From: Pasteurella sp049670895
Lineage (GTDB): Bacteria > Pseudomonadota > Gammaproteobacteria > Enterobacterales > Pasteurellaceae
DNA length: 64,000 bases
Direction: 5' to 3' (one strand)
Assembly: GCF_049670895.1 (NCBI RefSeq)
Contig: NZ_CP187170.1
Below, in pieces: positions 44,902 to 53,522 of this stretch (its first letter is position 1; each line of letters begins with the position of its first letter). Under the pieces are notes generated by a model. It did no database searches and had not been told where the DNA came from. It was given only the letters and a program-made list of their open reading frames with translations. A program made the position numbers and the translations under genes.

Positions 44902-45452
44902 CACATTTTCCTTTCCAATATAGTGATACTAAAACATCCTTGTTTTTTAGCTGTTGTCATGTTGAACCCATTTTTTATTAAATGTGATTTAATTTCATTT
45001 AATACAAAACCGTGAGCTACAATAATACAATTTTTATTTAAATTTTCTTGAATAAATTGATTAATTCGTTTTTTTTCCTGCGTTAAATTTCGTTGGCTTT
45101 TATTTATTCCTAATAACCATAAAATTCGAGAAATTAACAACCAATTTTTAAAGGATAACTTTAAAAGAGGTATCGGAAAAATAGCTAGATTAAACTCAAC
45201 CAGTTGTTCAGTGGTCATAATGGTTTTATTTGGAAACAAATATTCAGCAGTTTTTCGTGCTCTAATGAGTGATGAGCTATAAATCGTCTCTAGATTTAAA
45301 TGCATTTCACTTATTTCCTGCGAATTGATTTCTGTGAAATCCAATTTTTCCGTATTGTCATATTCCTCTAAACGTTTTTTAGCTTCTTGATAAGCGCAAC
45401 GGGAGTGATTAACTAAAGGCGTTACGTGTCGAATTAAGACAATTTTATTCAT
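44901..45452 (-). CDS. histidine phosphatase family protein inserted in the his operon
   Basis: 183-residue member of the phosphoglycerate-mutase-like superfamily: the RH motif with the phospho-accepting His is IRHVTP (residues 7-12), the Arg-containing SSSLIRARKTAEYL near 60, and the second catalytic His in IIVAHGFVLNEI near 147. The substrate is unknown. It is not a HisB/HisN substitute, since HisB retains its own phosphatase domain. It is AT-rich, starts 10 bases after hisD, and its stop overlaps the RhuM-Fic start. A hydrophobic segment near 95-115 is unusual for the family. Confidence 0.7.
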   Translation of the reverse strand: MNKIVLIRHVTPLVNHSRCAYQEAKKRLEEYDNTEKLDFTEINSQEISEMHLNLETIYSSSLIRARKTAEYLFPNKTIMTTEQLVEFNLAIFPIPLLKLSFKNWLLISRILWLLGINKSQRNLTQEKKRINQFIQENLNKNCIIVAHGFVLNEIKSHLIKNGFNMTTAKKQGCFSITILERKM

Positions 45453-45462
45453 TGTTATTCAT

Positions 45463-46743
45463 CTATACTAATTTACTCAACCTAATCGCCACCGCTTGCT
45501 TATGTGCCTCTAACTGTTCTGCCGCTGCCATTAACATCACGGTTTGGGCAAGGTCGGTGAAGCCTTGGGGGCTAAGTTCTTGCACGGTCATTCGCTTGCT
45601 GAAATCCGCTAGTCCAAGGCTGGAATGGGTGCGGGTGTAGCCGTATGTAGGCAGAACGTGGTTGGTGCCACTGGCGTAGTCGCCCATACTTTCAGGGGAA
45701 TAGGCACCTAAGAAAATGGATCCTGCGTTGTCTAACAATGGCAGCAATTCACGGGCATTTTCCACTTGCACCACCAAGTGTTCGGGGGCGTAGGCGTTGC
45801 TGATGTCCACACATTGTTGTCGATCTTTGGCAATAAAGGTGCGGCTGTGGGCGAGGGCTTTGCGTGCGGTTTCCGCTCTTGGTAAACGAGCCAACTGTTC
45901 CTCAATGGAAAGTGCGGTCTGTTTTGCTAAAGTTTCGCAATCTGTCACTAAAATCACTTGGCTGTCGGCACCGTGTTCGGCTTGGGAAAGTAAATCGCTT
46001 GCTACAAAATCAGGATCGGCGAATTTATCGGCAATCACCAACACTTCGGAAGGGCCAGCGGGCATATCAATGGCGGTGCCTTGTTGTAACACTTGGCGTT
46101 TGGCTTCGGTTACAAAAGCGTTGCCCGGTCCGAAAATTTTATCCACTTTTTGCACGGTTTCTGTGCCGTTTGCCATGGCAAAAATGGCTTGTGCACCACC
46201 AATGGCATAAATGGTTTCTACACCACATAAATTTGCGGTGTAAAGAATTTCATCGGCAATGGGTGGTGGCGAGCAAAGTACGATGGTTTTGCAACCTGCG
46301 ATTTTGGCAGGCACGGCAAGCATGAGCACGGTGGAAAATAACGGGGCTGAACCACCAGGGATATACAAGCCCACTTTTTCAATGGGGCGTGTGAGTACTT
46401 GGCAACGCACACCCGTTTGAGTTTCGATATCCACTTCTTGCAGTTGCTGTGCTTGGTGGAAGCGTTCAATATTGCCTTTGGCGGTTTGAATGGCTTGGCG
46501 TAATTCAGGGGAAATCCGACCGCTTGCCGCTGCAATTTCCCCTTGAGAAATCACTAGGCTTTCCAATTTTACTTTGTCGAATTTTTCACTTAATGCGAAT
46601 AACGCCGCATCGCCATTTTCTAGCACATTGGCTTTAATGTCATTCACCGCTGCGGTAATTTGACTGCCCACCGTTTGGGCTGGGCGTGAAAGTGCGGTTT
46701 GTTTTTCTTGATCATTTAAGTTATTCCAAATGAGTGTTTGCAT
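45463..46743 (-). CDS. hisD: histidinol dehydrogenase
   Basis: 426-residue zinc-dependent enzyme oxidising histidinol to histidine in two NAD steps. It has GGSAPLFSTVLMLAVPAKIAG, DMPAGPSEVLVIAD, the zinc-ligand SQAEHGADSQ, and the catalytic AYAPEHLVVQ. It begins four bases after hisG. Confidence 0.98.
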   Translation of the reverse strand: MQTLIWNNLNDQEKQTALSRPAQTVGSQITAAVNDIKANVLENGDAALFALSEKFDKVKLESLVISQGEIAAASGRISPELRQAIQTAKGNIERFHQAQQLQEVDIETQTGVRCQVLTRPIEKVGLYIPGGSAPLFSTVLMLAVPAKIAGCKTIVLCSPPPIADEILYTANLCGVETIYAIGGAQAIFAMANGTETVQKVDKIFGPGNAFVTEAKRQVLQQGTAIDMPAGPSEVLVIADKFADPDFVASDLLSQAEHGADSQVILVTDCETLAKQTALSIEEQLARLPRAETARKALAHSRTFIAKDRQQCVDISNAYAPEHLVVQVENARELLPLLDNAGSIFLGAYSPESMGDYASGTNHVLPTYGYTRTHSSLGLADFSKRMTVQELSPQGFTDLAQTVMLMAAAEQLEAHKQAVAIRLSKLV

Positions 46744-46747
46744 TGTC

Positions 46748-47647
46748 TTACTCCATCATTTTCTCAATCGGTAATACTAAAATAGAGCTGGCACCAGCTT
46801 CTTTGAGTTGTTCCATGGTTTCCCAAAATAGGGCCTCTTGGCTGACCATGTGCATAGCGACACGATTTTCATCATGTGCGAGCGGTAAAATAGTTGGGCG
46901 TTCGGCACCTGGTAACAGTGCAATGACGTCTTCTAAACGATCTTTTGATGCGTGTAACATGATGTATTTTGATTCTCGAGCTTGTTGCACCCCTTGAATT
47001 CGAGTGAGCAGTTTATTCACGAGGGCTTGTTTTTCAGAATTGAGATCAGCCGCACGTTGAATTAAGCAAGATTTAGATCGATAAATCACTTCCACTTCTT
47101 TTAAGCCGTTGGCTTCTAACGTTGCCCCAGAAGACACCAAATCACAAATGGCATCGGCAAGTCCTGCTCGTGGTGCTACTTCTACGGAGCCTGTGAGTGA
47201 ACAAGTTTTGAAGTCAACGCCTTGTTCTTGCATATAACGTTTGAGTAAATTTGGATAAGAGGTGGCAATGCGAGCATTTTTGAGATCGTGAATACCGTGA
47301 TAAGTTTCATCTTGTGGCACGGCGAGAGAAAGTCGGCAGCCGCCAAAATCTAAACGGCGAAGCATACGGTAATTTGCAGGCTCACCGGCGGCGAGTCGAG
47401 CCAATTCTTCTTCCTCGAGCACATTTTCGCCTACGATGCCGAGATCCACCACACCATCAAACACTAAACCTGGGATATCATCATCACGCACTCGCAAAAT
47501 ATCGATCGGCATATTCTCCGCATAAGCGATAAGGCGTTGTTCTTGCAGATTAATTTTTACCCCACATTGTTTGAGTAAGGCTTGGGATTCTTGACTTAAA
47601 CGTCCTGATTTTTGCATCGCAATCCGTAGTCTTTTACTTTCAATCAT
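46748..47647 (-). CDS. hisG: ATP phosphoribosyltransferase HisG (long form)
   Basis: 299-residue long-form HisG, the first and feedback-inhibited step of histidine synthesis. It has RLRIAMQKSGRLS, the PRPP-binding ADAICDLVSSGATLEANGL, and a C-terminal regulatory ACT-like domain (about 225-299). The long form does not need HisZ. First structural gene after the attenuator. Confidence 0.98.
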   Translation of the reverse strand: MIESKRLRIAMQKSGRLSQESQALLKQCGVKINLQEQRLIAYAENMPIDILRVRDDDIPGLVFDGVVDLGIVGENVLEEEELARLAAGEPANYRMLRRLDFGGCRLSLAVPQDETYHGIHDLKNARIATSYPNLLKRYMQEQGVDFKTCSLTGSVEVAPRAGLADAICDLVSSGATLEANGLKEVEVIYRSKSCLIQRAADLNSEKQALVNKLLTRIQGVQQARESKYIMLHASKDRLEDVIALLPGAERPTILPLAHDENRVAMHMVSQEALFWETMEQLKEAGASSILVLPIEKMME

Positions 47648-47683
47648 AATCTTATCCTGTTTGATGTTGTGAATTTTTACTTA

Positions 47684-47715
47684 TAAAAAAGCCCCTCGAA
47701 AATGTCCGAGAGGCT
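47684..47715 (-). terminator. his attenuator terminator
   Basis: On the minus strand AGCCTCTCG (complement of 47707-47715) pairs with CGAGGGGCT (complement of 47690-47698), with one G-U pair, followed by six U residues (47685-47690). It lies between the leader peptide and hisG and would end transcription when histidyl-tRNA is plentiful. Confidence 0.88.
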
Positions 47716-47733
47716 TGGTTTTTTGTTTCGCAC

Positions 47734-47762
47734 TGCTCGGAAGATTTATTATCTTCCAAGCA
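47734..47762 (-). promoter_or_regulatory. his leader pause/anti-antiterminator hairpin
   Basis: TGCTTGGAAGAT and ATCTTCCGAGCA on the minus strand (47751-47762 and 47734-47745) pair with one G-U. The hairpin lies between the leader peptide stop and the terminator, as expected for the competing hairpin of an amino-acid attenuator. Confidence 0.75.
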
Positions 47763-47783
47763 CCATAAACACCCGAAAGATAA

Positions 47784-47825
47784 TCAGGAGTGATGGTGAT
47801 GATGAGCAATACGATTGAAATTCAT
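47784..47825 (-). CDS. hisL: his operon leader peptide
   Basis: A 13-codon ORF reads MNFNRIAHHHHHS and stop, with five consecutive His codons. AAGGAAACC precedes the ATG. Ribosome stalling at the His codons when charged tRNA-His is scarce would prevent the terminator at 47684-47715 from forming, switching on hisGDCBHAFI. Confidence 0.95.
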   Translation of the reverse strand: MNFNRIAHHHHHS

Positions 47826-47855
47826 GTTGGTTTCCTTATTGGTTAATTGCTATTC

Positions 47856-47884
47856 AAATTACTGCAAAAAAATTGGCTTGGCAA
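47856..47884 (-). promoter_or_regulatory. his operon promoter
   Basis: On the minus strand TTGCCA (complement of 47879-47884) and TAATTT (complement of 47856-47861) are separated by exactly 17 bases and lie about 30 bases before the leader ATG. Confidence 0.6.
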
Positions 47885-48008
47885 GTATTTTTTTGAATTT
47901 TTATTCATCAATAAAATGAAAAACCTAAAGAAACTTGTTCAGTTTGTATTGTTTTTTTTTTGAGAAATTATGGTAGAGTGAAGGAAATTTGAACTTAAGG
48001 AACACAAT

Positions 48009-48917
48009 ATGAAATTTGTACGAAGTCTCATGATTTTTAGCATTTTATGGTATGTCATGTTTGAACTTGGTCTTTATGCCACACTCGAGAATGCCACTTT
48101 TCTTGGTAAATGGTTGCCGATTATCATCATTGCTATATTCGGAATTTATGTGGTTCTGCATGCAATTTGGGAGGTGATTAAGAAAATCATGGAAAATTCA
48201 GATGTGAAAGTCCCTTTCCAAATACTATATACAAAAACGCCAAAATTACCCATTAATAATGCTAACGAAGAAAGAGCCGTTCTTGCGAGTGTTTTATATG
48301 AATCTAGTTGTATAGCCATTTCAGATAATAAGAATCTTAAAAAACTTGCTGAGAATCCTTATTTCCAACCAGAATATAAAATTGAAGCTAGAGACTACTT
48401 TTATGTTAATGCGTTGGAATATGCGTCTGATCCCTTCATCACTGGTGGGTTGAAGGATAGTTTTGAATTATCTTGGGAGGTTAAGGATAAAGAATCAGCC
48501 CTTGAAACCCTTAGTGCCCTTTGGGAATCTGTCGATAATGATCTTGAGGTGATAGCCTCTGCGGATATTGAAGAAATCGATCATCAAATCACTGAATTTG
48601 GCATGCATTTTGATCCAAAAGACAAGCAAACAAATACAGCAGGCTTCCATTTAATCAGACTTGTTTGGGTAGCAAGAGCAAGTTATGCCTGTGGATATAT
48701 TGATGAAGGTGAATTACGCCAAGTATTATCTGCTGTGGGAGAATGTATTGGGGCAAATTATAGAAATTGGCAAGAACTAGCCTATTCTTATTTAGTTTCT
48801 TTTATGATTTGGGCGATATCTACTGAACAAGCGAGATATTTTATACGAGAGAGAGTGCTTTGTGTAAAAGAATGTTTAGAAAACCGAGTTAGTCCATTAG
48901 TGAGAAGTCATTTCTAA
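48009..48917 (+). CDS. DUF1266 membrane-anchored protein
   Basis: 302-residue protein. Two hydrophobic segments at the N-terminus (about 7-24 and 34-58, WLPIIIIAIFGIYVVLHAIW) anchor it; the remainder is a DUF1266 domain (about 190-300: FHLIRLVWVARASYACGYID, then NWQELAYSYLVSFMIWA). Members such as E. coli YbeR/YbeU have no known function. It has AAGGAACAC before the ATG and its own terminator, so it is probably a single-gene unit divergent from the his operon. Confidence 0.75.
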   Translation: MKFVRSLMIFSILWYVMFELGLYATLENATFLGKWLPIIIIAIFGIYVVLHAIWEVIKKIMENSDVKVPFQILYTKTPKLPINNANEERAVLASVLYESSCIAISDNKNLKKLAENPYFQPEYKIEARDYFYVNALEYASDPFITGGLKDSFELSWEVKDKESALETLSALWESVDNDLEVIASADIEEIDHQITEFGMHFDPKDKQTNTAGFHLIRLVWVARASYACGYIDEGELRQVLSAVGECIGANYRNWQELAYSYLVSFMIWAISTEQARYFIRERVLCVKECLENRVSPLVRSHF

Positions 48918-48927
48918 ATCTGTCATG

Positions 48928-48976
48928 AAAATAACCAATTGCCTTAGTATTCACCTAGTATTCAATTGGTTATTTT
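48928..48976. terminator. bidirectional terminator between DUF1266 gene and methyltransferase gene
   Basis: AAATAACCAATTG and CAATTGGTTATTT (about 48929-48941 and 48963-48975) form a 13-bp stem with a T run after it on the plus strand. It serves two convergent genes. Confidence 0.8.
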
Positions 48977-49725
48977 TTCTTTGCTTTCACAAATAATAAG
49001 ACGGGGCGATGTTGTAGATCTTTAAATTCATGATGCCATTCAGGTTGATCGGCAAGCATGGGTTCGGCGATGTGTTCAATTTGAAAACCGGTTTGAATTA
49101 AGGCGTTAATGATGGTTGCCGTGGTGCGATGATAGGTTTTAAAGGGTTGTTTAAACCAATTGCGATCTCGTTCTCCTTCATCTCGATAATAATTCAGACG
49201 ATAAGCCACTTGGCATTTATTGTGATCTTTTTCCCAACGATCACCAGCTTGATAACAGGTGACAATCGGATGTTCTTGCGAAAAAATCAGATAGCCGTTC
49301 GGGTTGAGTTTCTCATAGATATCTTGCAATAACTTTGTGAAATTCTGCACATAATGAAAAGCGAAAGAGCTGGTGATGACATCAAAATCCTTTTCAGGTA
49401 AATCAGCAAGTTGCTCCATGGAAAGTTGGTACAAGGAAAAGTGCGGTCGATTTTGAACATGTTTTGTAAGATCATGTTCAGCCTGTTTAAGCATATTTTG
49501 AGAAAGGTCAATGCCCACGACAAAGTGGGCATGACGTTGTAAATAAAGTTGCAGATGACCACCTGTGCCACAGCCAAGATCGAGCAATTTTTTATTGCGT
49601 AGATCGGGCAGTAAAGACAACATGGTCGGCTTTTCTACGATTTCATTTAAACTGATGGGATTTCCCCGCAACTTTTGATAAAGCTCAAAAAATTGCGGGG
49701 CATCATAGACGCTTTTTGCAGTCAT
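48970..49725 (-). CDS. class I SAM-dependent methyltransferase
   Basis: 251-residue methyltransferase with the SAM-binding motif LLDLGCGTGGHLQL near 60, VVGIDLSQNML (motif II) and the DVITSSFAFHYVQNF segment. The substrate is not evident; it resembles the broad methyltransf_11 group. I use the ATG at 49723-49725, two bases after the ushA stop, so the gene is probably coupled to ushA; the longer start would overlap ushA by 44 bases. Confidence 0.85.
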   Translation of the reverse strand: MTAKSVYDAPQFFELYQKLRGNPISLNEIVEKPTMLSLLPDLRNKKLLDLGCGTGGHLQLYLQRHAHFVVGIDLSQNMLKQAEHDLTKHVQNRPHFSLYQLSMEQLADLPEKDFDVITSSFAFHYVQNFTKLLQDIYEKLNPNGYLIFSQEHPIVTCYQAGDRWEKDHNKCQVAYRLNYYRDEGERDRNWFKQPFKTYHRTTATIINALIQTGFQIEHIAEPMLADQPEWHHEFKDLQHRPVLLFVKAKKK

Positions 49726-49726
49726 C

Positions 49727-51376
49727 TTATTTGAAGATGATATCGTCTTTTGGATCGTATTTAGAGGCATCTAATACTTTGTTTTCTTCAAAGTATTTTT
49801 TCAACATCTCTGCATCAATAAAGCCAGTATTGACATAGCTTGGGTGTTTTTTCAAGACAGGGTAGCCATCTCCACCGCCAGCACAGTAGTCTGGAATAGA
49901 GATTTTATAGGTTTTGTTTAACTCTAATGGTTTACCACCGACTTTGACATCAGACACTTTTTGTGCCGTACGGTCAACCACCATGGAAAGCCCTGCAAAT
50001 TGTGGGTATGCACCGCTATCAACAGGTTTTAGAGCGACAACATTGAGGTAGTCTAAAAGCTCTTGTCCTGTGAAGTCTACGGTGGCAATCATGTTCCCGA
50101 AAGGTTGCACGGTGAGAATATCTTTGTATGTTGTTTCCCCTTCATTGATATCATCACGTACACCGCCTGAGTTGACGATACCAATATCAGCTTTGACACG
50201 TTCCATTTGTGATTGTGCAATGAGACGGCCTAAGTTAGTTTGATGGAAACGGATAATTTTACGATCACCTACAAATTTGCCTTTCACTTCACCCACTTTC
50301 ACACCTAATAAGCGATCCCCTTCATCTTGGTAGGTTTTTAAATGTGCGAATACCGCAGGATCTTCTGCAATTTCAGGTTGGTAAAGTTTGTATTCGGATT
50401 TACCGTCTTCTAATTTGACTTTGTGTTTTAAGTTAATTGGGATTAACTCATATTTCACTAAGTGAGTTTTACCATTTTTGAATTCAAAATCAGCACGACC
50501 GATGTATTTACCCCATTCGCCTGCTTGGACAATCCAAGTGCCGTTTTGGAAATCTGGTTTACATTCTTCACCTGGGGTGTATTTCATTTTGAATTGACCT
50601 TGGGCATCAATACACACGGTGTCATGGGTATGGCCGCCGATAATTAAATCAAATGCCCCTTTGTCTAAGGTGCGTGCCATGGTGACATCACCCGGTGCAT
50701 TGTGACCATGTTTCCCGTTGAAATAGTAGCCCATGTGGGTTAGGGCAATACGGATATCGGGTTTTTCCGTTTTGTTGATTTCTGCTAAGGTGTTTTTCGC
50801 TGTTTCGATTGGGTTTTTGAAAATGACATGGTTGACCACATCAGGATTGCCTAATTTTGCTGTGTCTTCTGTGGTTAAGCCCACTACAGCAATTTTGAGA
50901 TCATCTCTCTTTAACATCACATAAGGTTTGACCAGTGGTTTGTTGGTTCGCTTATTGATGACGTTGGCTGAAATAATCGGGAATTTTGCCCACTTTTCTT
51001 GCATTTCGAGCAATTGCATTGGGAAATCAAATTCATGGTTACCGAGCACGGCGACATCATACCCAATCATGTTCATGCCTTCGATATCAGGTTTTGCATT
51101 TTGCATATCGGATTCTGGCACGCCAGTGTTGTAGTCTCCCGCATGCAGTAACACCACAGAACCGCCTTTGCTTTCAACTTCTTTACGAATGTTATCAATT
51201 AAGGTTTTATGAGCTGCAAAACCATACTCACCTTTACTGTTTTTCCAGAAATGACCGTGTGTGTCATTGGCGTGTAACACAGTAATATTGTAGGTTTTGT
51301 CTTGGGTATAAGCATAGGCTTGCCCCATTAACCCTAATGACAATGCGATTGCACTAAATTTTGCTAATGTTTTCAT
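49727..51376 (-). CDS. ushA: periplasmic 5'-nucleotidase/UDP-sugar hydrolase UshA
   Basis: 549-residue exported metallophosphatase that hydrolyses nucleotides and UDP-sugars so that nucleosides can be taken up. It has a signal peptide ending in AYA, the metal-binding LHANDTHGHFW, GDYNTG, GNHEFD, LTHMGYY and GGHTHD motifs, and the C-terminal substrate domain (QPFGNMIATVDFTG). Length equals E. coli UshA (550). Related Pasteurellaceae NadN is possible, but the HFW...GEYGFAAHKTLID stretch is closer to UshA. Confidence 0.9.
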   Translation of the reverse strand: MKTLAKFSAIALSLGLMGQAYAYTQDKTYNITVLHANDTHGHFWKNSKGEYGFAAHKTLIDNIRKEVESKGGSVVLLHAGDYNTGVPESDMQNAKPDIEGMNMIGYDVAVLGNHEFDFPMQLLEMQEKWAKFPIISANVINKRTNKPLVKPYVMLKRDDLKIAVVGLTTEDTAKLGNPDVVNHVIFKNPIETAKNTLAEINKTEKPDIRIALTHMGYYFNGKHGHNAPGDVTMARTLDKGAFDLIIGGHTHDTVCIDAQGQFKMKYTPGEECKPDFQNGTWIVQAGEWGKYIGRADFEFKNGKTHLVKYELIPINLKHKVKLEDGKSEYKLYQPEIAEDPAVFAHLKTYQDEGDRLLGVKVGEVKGKFVGDRKIIRFHQTNLGRLIAQSQMERVKADIGIVNSGGVRDDINEGETTYKDILTVQPFGNMIATVDFTGQELLDYLNVVALKPVDSGAYPQFAGLSMVVDRTAQKVSDVKVGGKPLELNKTYKISIPDYCAGGGDGYPVLKKHPSYVNTGFIDAEMLKKYFEENKVLDASKYDPKDDIIFK

Positions 51377-51465
51377 GGTAAACCTCTCTAGAGATAAAAA
51401 ATCCATTAACTATATACTCAAAAATTTGTATCAAGCCAAGTATTTTTTCACTAAATTTTTGATGT

Positions 51466-52722
51466 TTAAGCCAAAAATGTAGGTAATACACCAAATTGTG
51501 CGGCAACTTGAGCCACAATATTTAACACACCAAAGAGGATGATGAAATAAATCATAAAATTACCACCATACACACGGTACGAGCTTTCTTGAAAGCGTTG
51601 GCGTGTTGCTTTGGCTAATAAGGCAGGCACGATGGCTGCCCAAATGGTTGCGGCTAAACCAGCATAACCAATTGCGATCACAAAGCCATAAGGAAATTGC
51701 AGGCTTAATAATAGTGGTGGCAAAAAGGTGATTAAGGTGGTTTTTGTTCTGCCTGCGAGGCTGTCATCAAATTTCAATAAATCGGCAATGTAATCGAATA
51801 AACCTAAGCTGACACCTAAAAATGAGCTAGCAATTGCCATATAAGCAAAAAAGTTGAGCACGATAGCAATATAATCTGTTTGAATATATTGAGATAAAGC
51901 TTGGAGTAATGCGGCAATGTCCCCCCCTTTTTCAATGACTGGGGCAAATTGGTGACGAGGTAAATTCCCTTGAACGGCAAGTTGCCAGAAAATATAGATC
52001 ACTAATGCAATACCTGTACCAAGAAAAATGGCTTTAACAACAGATTTCGCATGGCGATCGTAGTATTTCACCAAGCTCGGCACATTCCCATGGAAACCGA
52101 AAGACACTAAACAAACAGGCAAGGCGGTGAGAATATAAGGCACATATTGCGTTTCACCTTGTGCGAGGTGATTGAATAACACGTCGCTTTTCACGGAGCT
52201 AATTAGCCCACTGGTCGATAACACAAAAGCGATGATCATGCCGCCAATCAGTACGGTTGTAAAACGATCCACTGCTTTGGTCGATAGCCAAACAAATGCG
52301 GCTAACACCAAACAGAAAATCAGTGATCCAAAACCACGTCCAATATCCACCGCACTTTCAGGGCTACTGAAGAGTTGATTTAAGAGATTTTGCGTGATGC
52401 CTCCGCCAGAGGTGATATAGGCATAGGTTAAAATATATAAAACGAAGGCAATGGATAACCCATTGAGCAAGTTCCAACGTTTACCTAGCAAATCTTTCAC
52501 AATGGTGTCAAAACTGGCTCCCGTGGGATAATGTAAGTTAGCTTCAAGGATCATTAAGCCCGATGTGGTCATACAAAACCAAGTGTAGGCTAATAAAAGA
52601 AGAGAGCCGATAAACCAAACGCCCGCTGTTGCCGTTGGGTTGGCGAGCATACCTGCACCAATTGCGGTGCCTGCAATAATCATTGCACCACCTAATAAGG
52701 ATGGCAATTTTCGAGTTGTCAT
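51466..52722 (-). CDS. mtr: tryptophan-specific transporter Mtr
   Basis: 418-residue amino acid permease of the HAAAP family with about eleven membrane spans. The sequence SLLGGAMIIAGTAIGAGML, TWFCMTTSGLMILEANL and SIAFVLYILTYAYIT is very like E. coli Mtr. It imports tryptophan (a TyrP-like tyrosine role is less likely). A TrpR-like operator and a CRP-like site lie upstream. Confidence 0.88.
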   Translation of the reverse strand: MTTRKLPSLLGGAMIIAGTAIGAGMLANPTATAGVWFIGSLLLLAYTWFCMTTSGLMILEANLHYPTGASFDTIVKDLLGKRWNLLNGLSIAFVLYILTYAYITSGGGITQNLLNQLFSSPESAVDIGRGFGSLIFCLVLAAFVWLSTKAVDRFTTVLIGGMIIAFVLSTSGLISSVKSDVLFNHLAQGETQYVPYILTALPVCLVSFGFHGNVPSLVKYYDRHAKSVVKAIFLGTGIALVIYIFWQLAVQGNLPRHQFAPVIEKGGDIAALLQALSQYIQTDYIAIVLNFFAYMAIASSFLGVSLGLFDYIADLLKFDDSLAGRTKTTLITFLPPLLLSLQFPYGFVIAIGYAGLAATIWAAIVPALLAKATRQRFQESSYRVYGGNFMIYFIILFGVLNIVAQVAAQFGVLPTFLA

Positions 52723-52752
52723 AAGAAATCCTACAATGTGATTAAAAAGAAA

Positions 52753-52776
52753 TTTGCACTATTTTAATAGTGCAAA
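52753..52776 (-). promoter_or_regulatory. candidate TrpR operator upstream of mtr
   Basis: TTTGCACTATT (52753-52763) and AATAGTGCAAA (52766-52776) form an exact inverted repeat with a two-base centre. The core ACTA-TT-TTAA-TAGT pattern resembles the TrpR consensus ACTAGTTAACTAGT. It lies 30 bp upstream of the mtr start. Confidence 0.65.
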
Positions 52777-52810
52777 AGTAAAAAGCAATAGATTTTTTGT
52801 AAAGACGGCA

Positions 52811-52826
52811 TGTGATTTTTCTCACT
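52811..52826. promoter_or_regulatory. candidate CRP site between mtr and ppa
   Basis: TGTGA, six bases, then TCACT matches the CRP consensus TGTGA-N6-TCACA at nine of ten core positions. It lies about 90 bp upstream of mtr and about 100 bp upstream of ppa, so which gene it serves is unclear. Confidence 0.5.
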
Positions 52827-52924
52827 TCGGCAATGTCTCAAGGCGATATCTCGACAACTTCCTCAAAATAAGGCTATAATTGGCTAGTTTCGTTTACAAT
52901 TAACTTGAAATAAGGAATAGAAAA

Positions 52925-53452
52925 ATGGGTTTAGAAACAGTTCCAGCAGGTAAAGAATTACCAGATGATATTTATGTGGTTATTGAAATTCCTGCAAATT
53001 CCGATCCAATTAAGTATGAAGTGGATAAAGAAAGTGGTTCATTATTTGTTGACCGTTTTATGGCGACTGCCATGTTCTATCCAGCAAATTATGGCTATGT
53101 GAATAACACCCTTTCTTTAGATGGTGACCCTGTTGATGTATTAGTTCCAACGCCATATCCATTACAACCAGGTTCTGTGATTCGTTGTCGTCCAGTTGGT
53201 GTATTAAAAATGACGGACGAAGCGGGAAGTGATGCGAAAGTGGTGGCGGTTCCACACAGCAAATTAACTAAAGAATATGATCACATTAAAGATGTTAATG
53301 ACTTACCTGCGTTATTAAAAGCACAAATTCAACATTTCTTTGAAAACTACAAAGCATTAGAAGCTGGGAAATGGGTGAAAGTTGACGGCTGGGAAGGCGT
53401 TGATGCTGCACGTAAAGAAATTTTAGAGTCTTTTGAGCGTGCGAAAAAATAA
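52925..53452 (+). CDS. ppa: inorganic pyrophosphatase
   Basis: 175-residue family I pyrophosphatase, which hydrolyses pyrophosphate from biosynthetic reactions. It has MATAMFYPANYGYV, the metal-binding LDGDPVDVLV and a second acidic segment in DEAGSDAKV. Length matches E. coli Ppa (176). AAGGAAT precedes the ATG. Confidence 0.98.
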   Translation: MGLETVPAGKELPDDIYVVIEIPANSDPIKYEVDKESGSLFVDRFMATAMFYPANYGYVNNTLSLDGDPVDVLVPTPYPLQPGSVIRCRPVGVLKMTDEAGSDAKVVAVPHSKLTKEYDHIKDVNDLPALLKAQIQHFFENYKALEAGKWVKVDGWEGVDAARKEILESFERAKK

Positions 53453-53465
53453 TTTATATTCTAAA

Positions 53466-53491
53466 TACCACTTTAAGGAGTGGTATTTTTT
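53466..53491 (+). terminator. terminator after ppa
   Basis: ATACCACT and AGTGGTAT flank a six-base loop (about 53466-53489) and are followed by seven T residues. Confidence 0.85.
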
Positions 53492-53522
53492 TTATTTAAA
53501 TTTAAAATTGAGCGAGGGCTTT

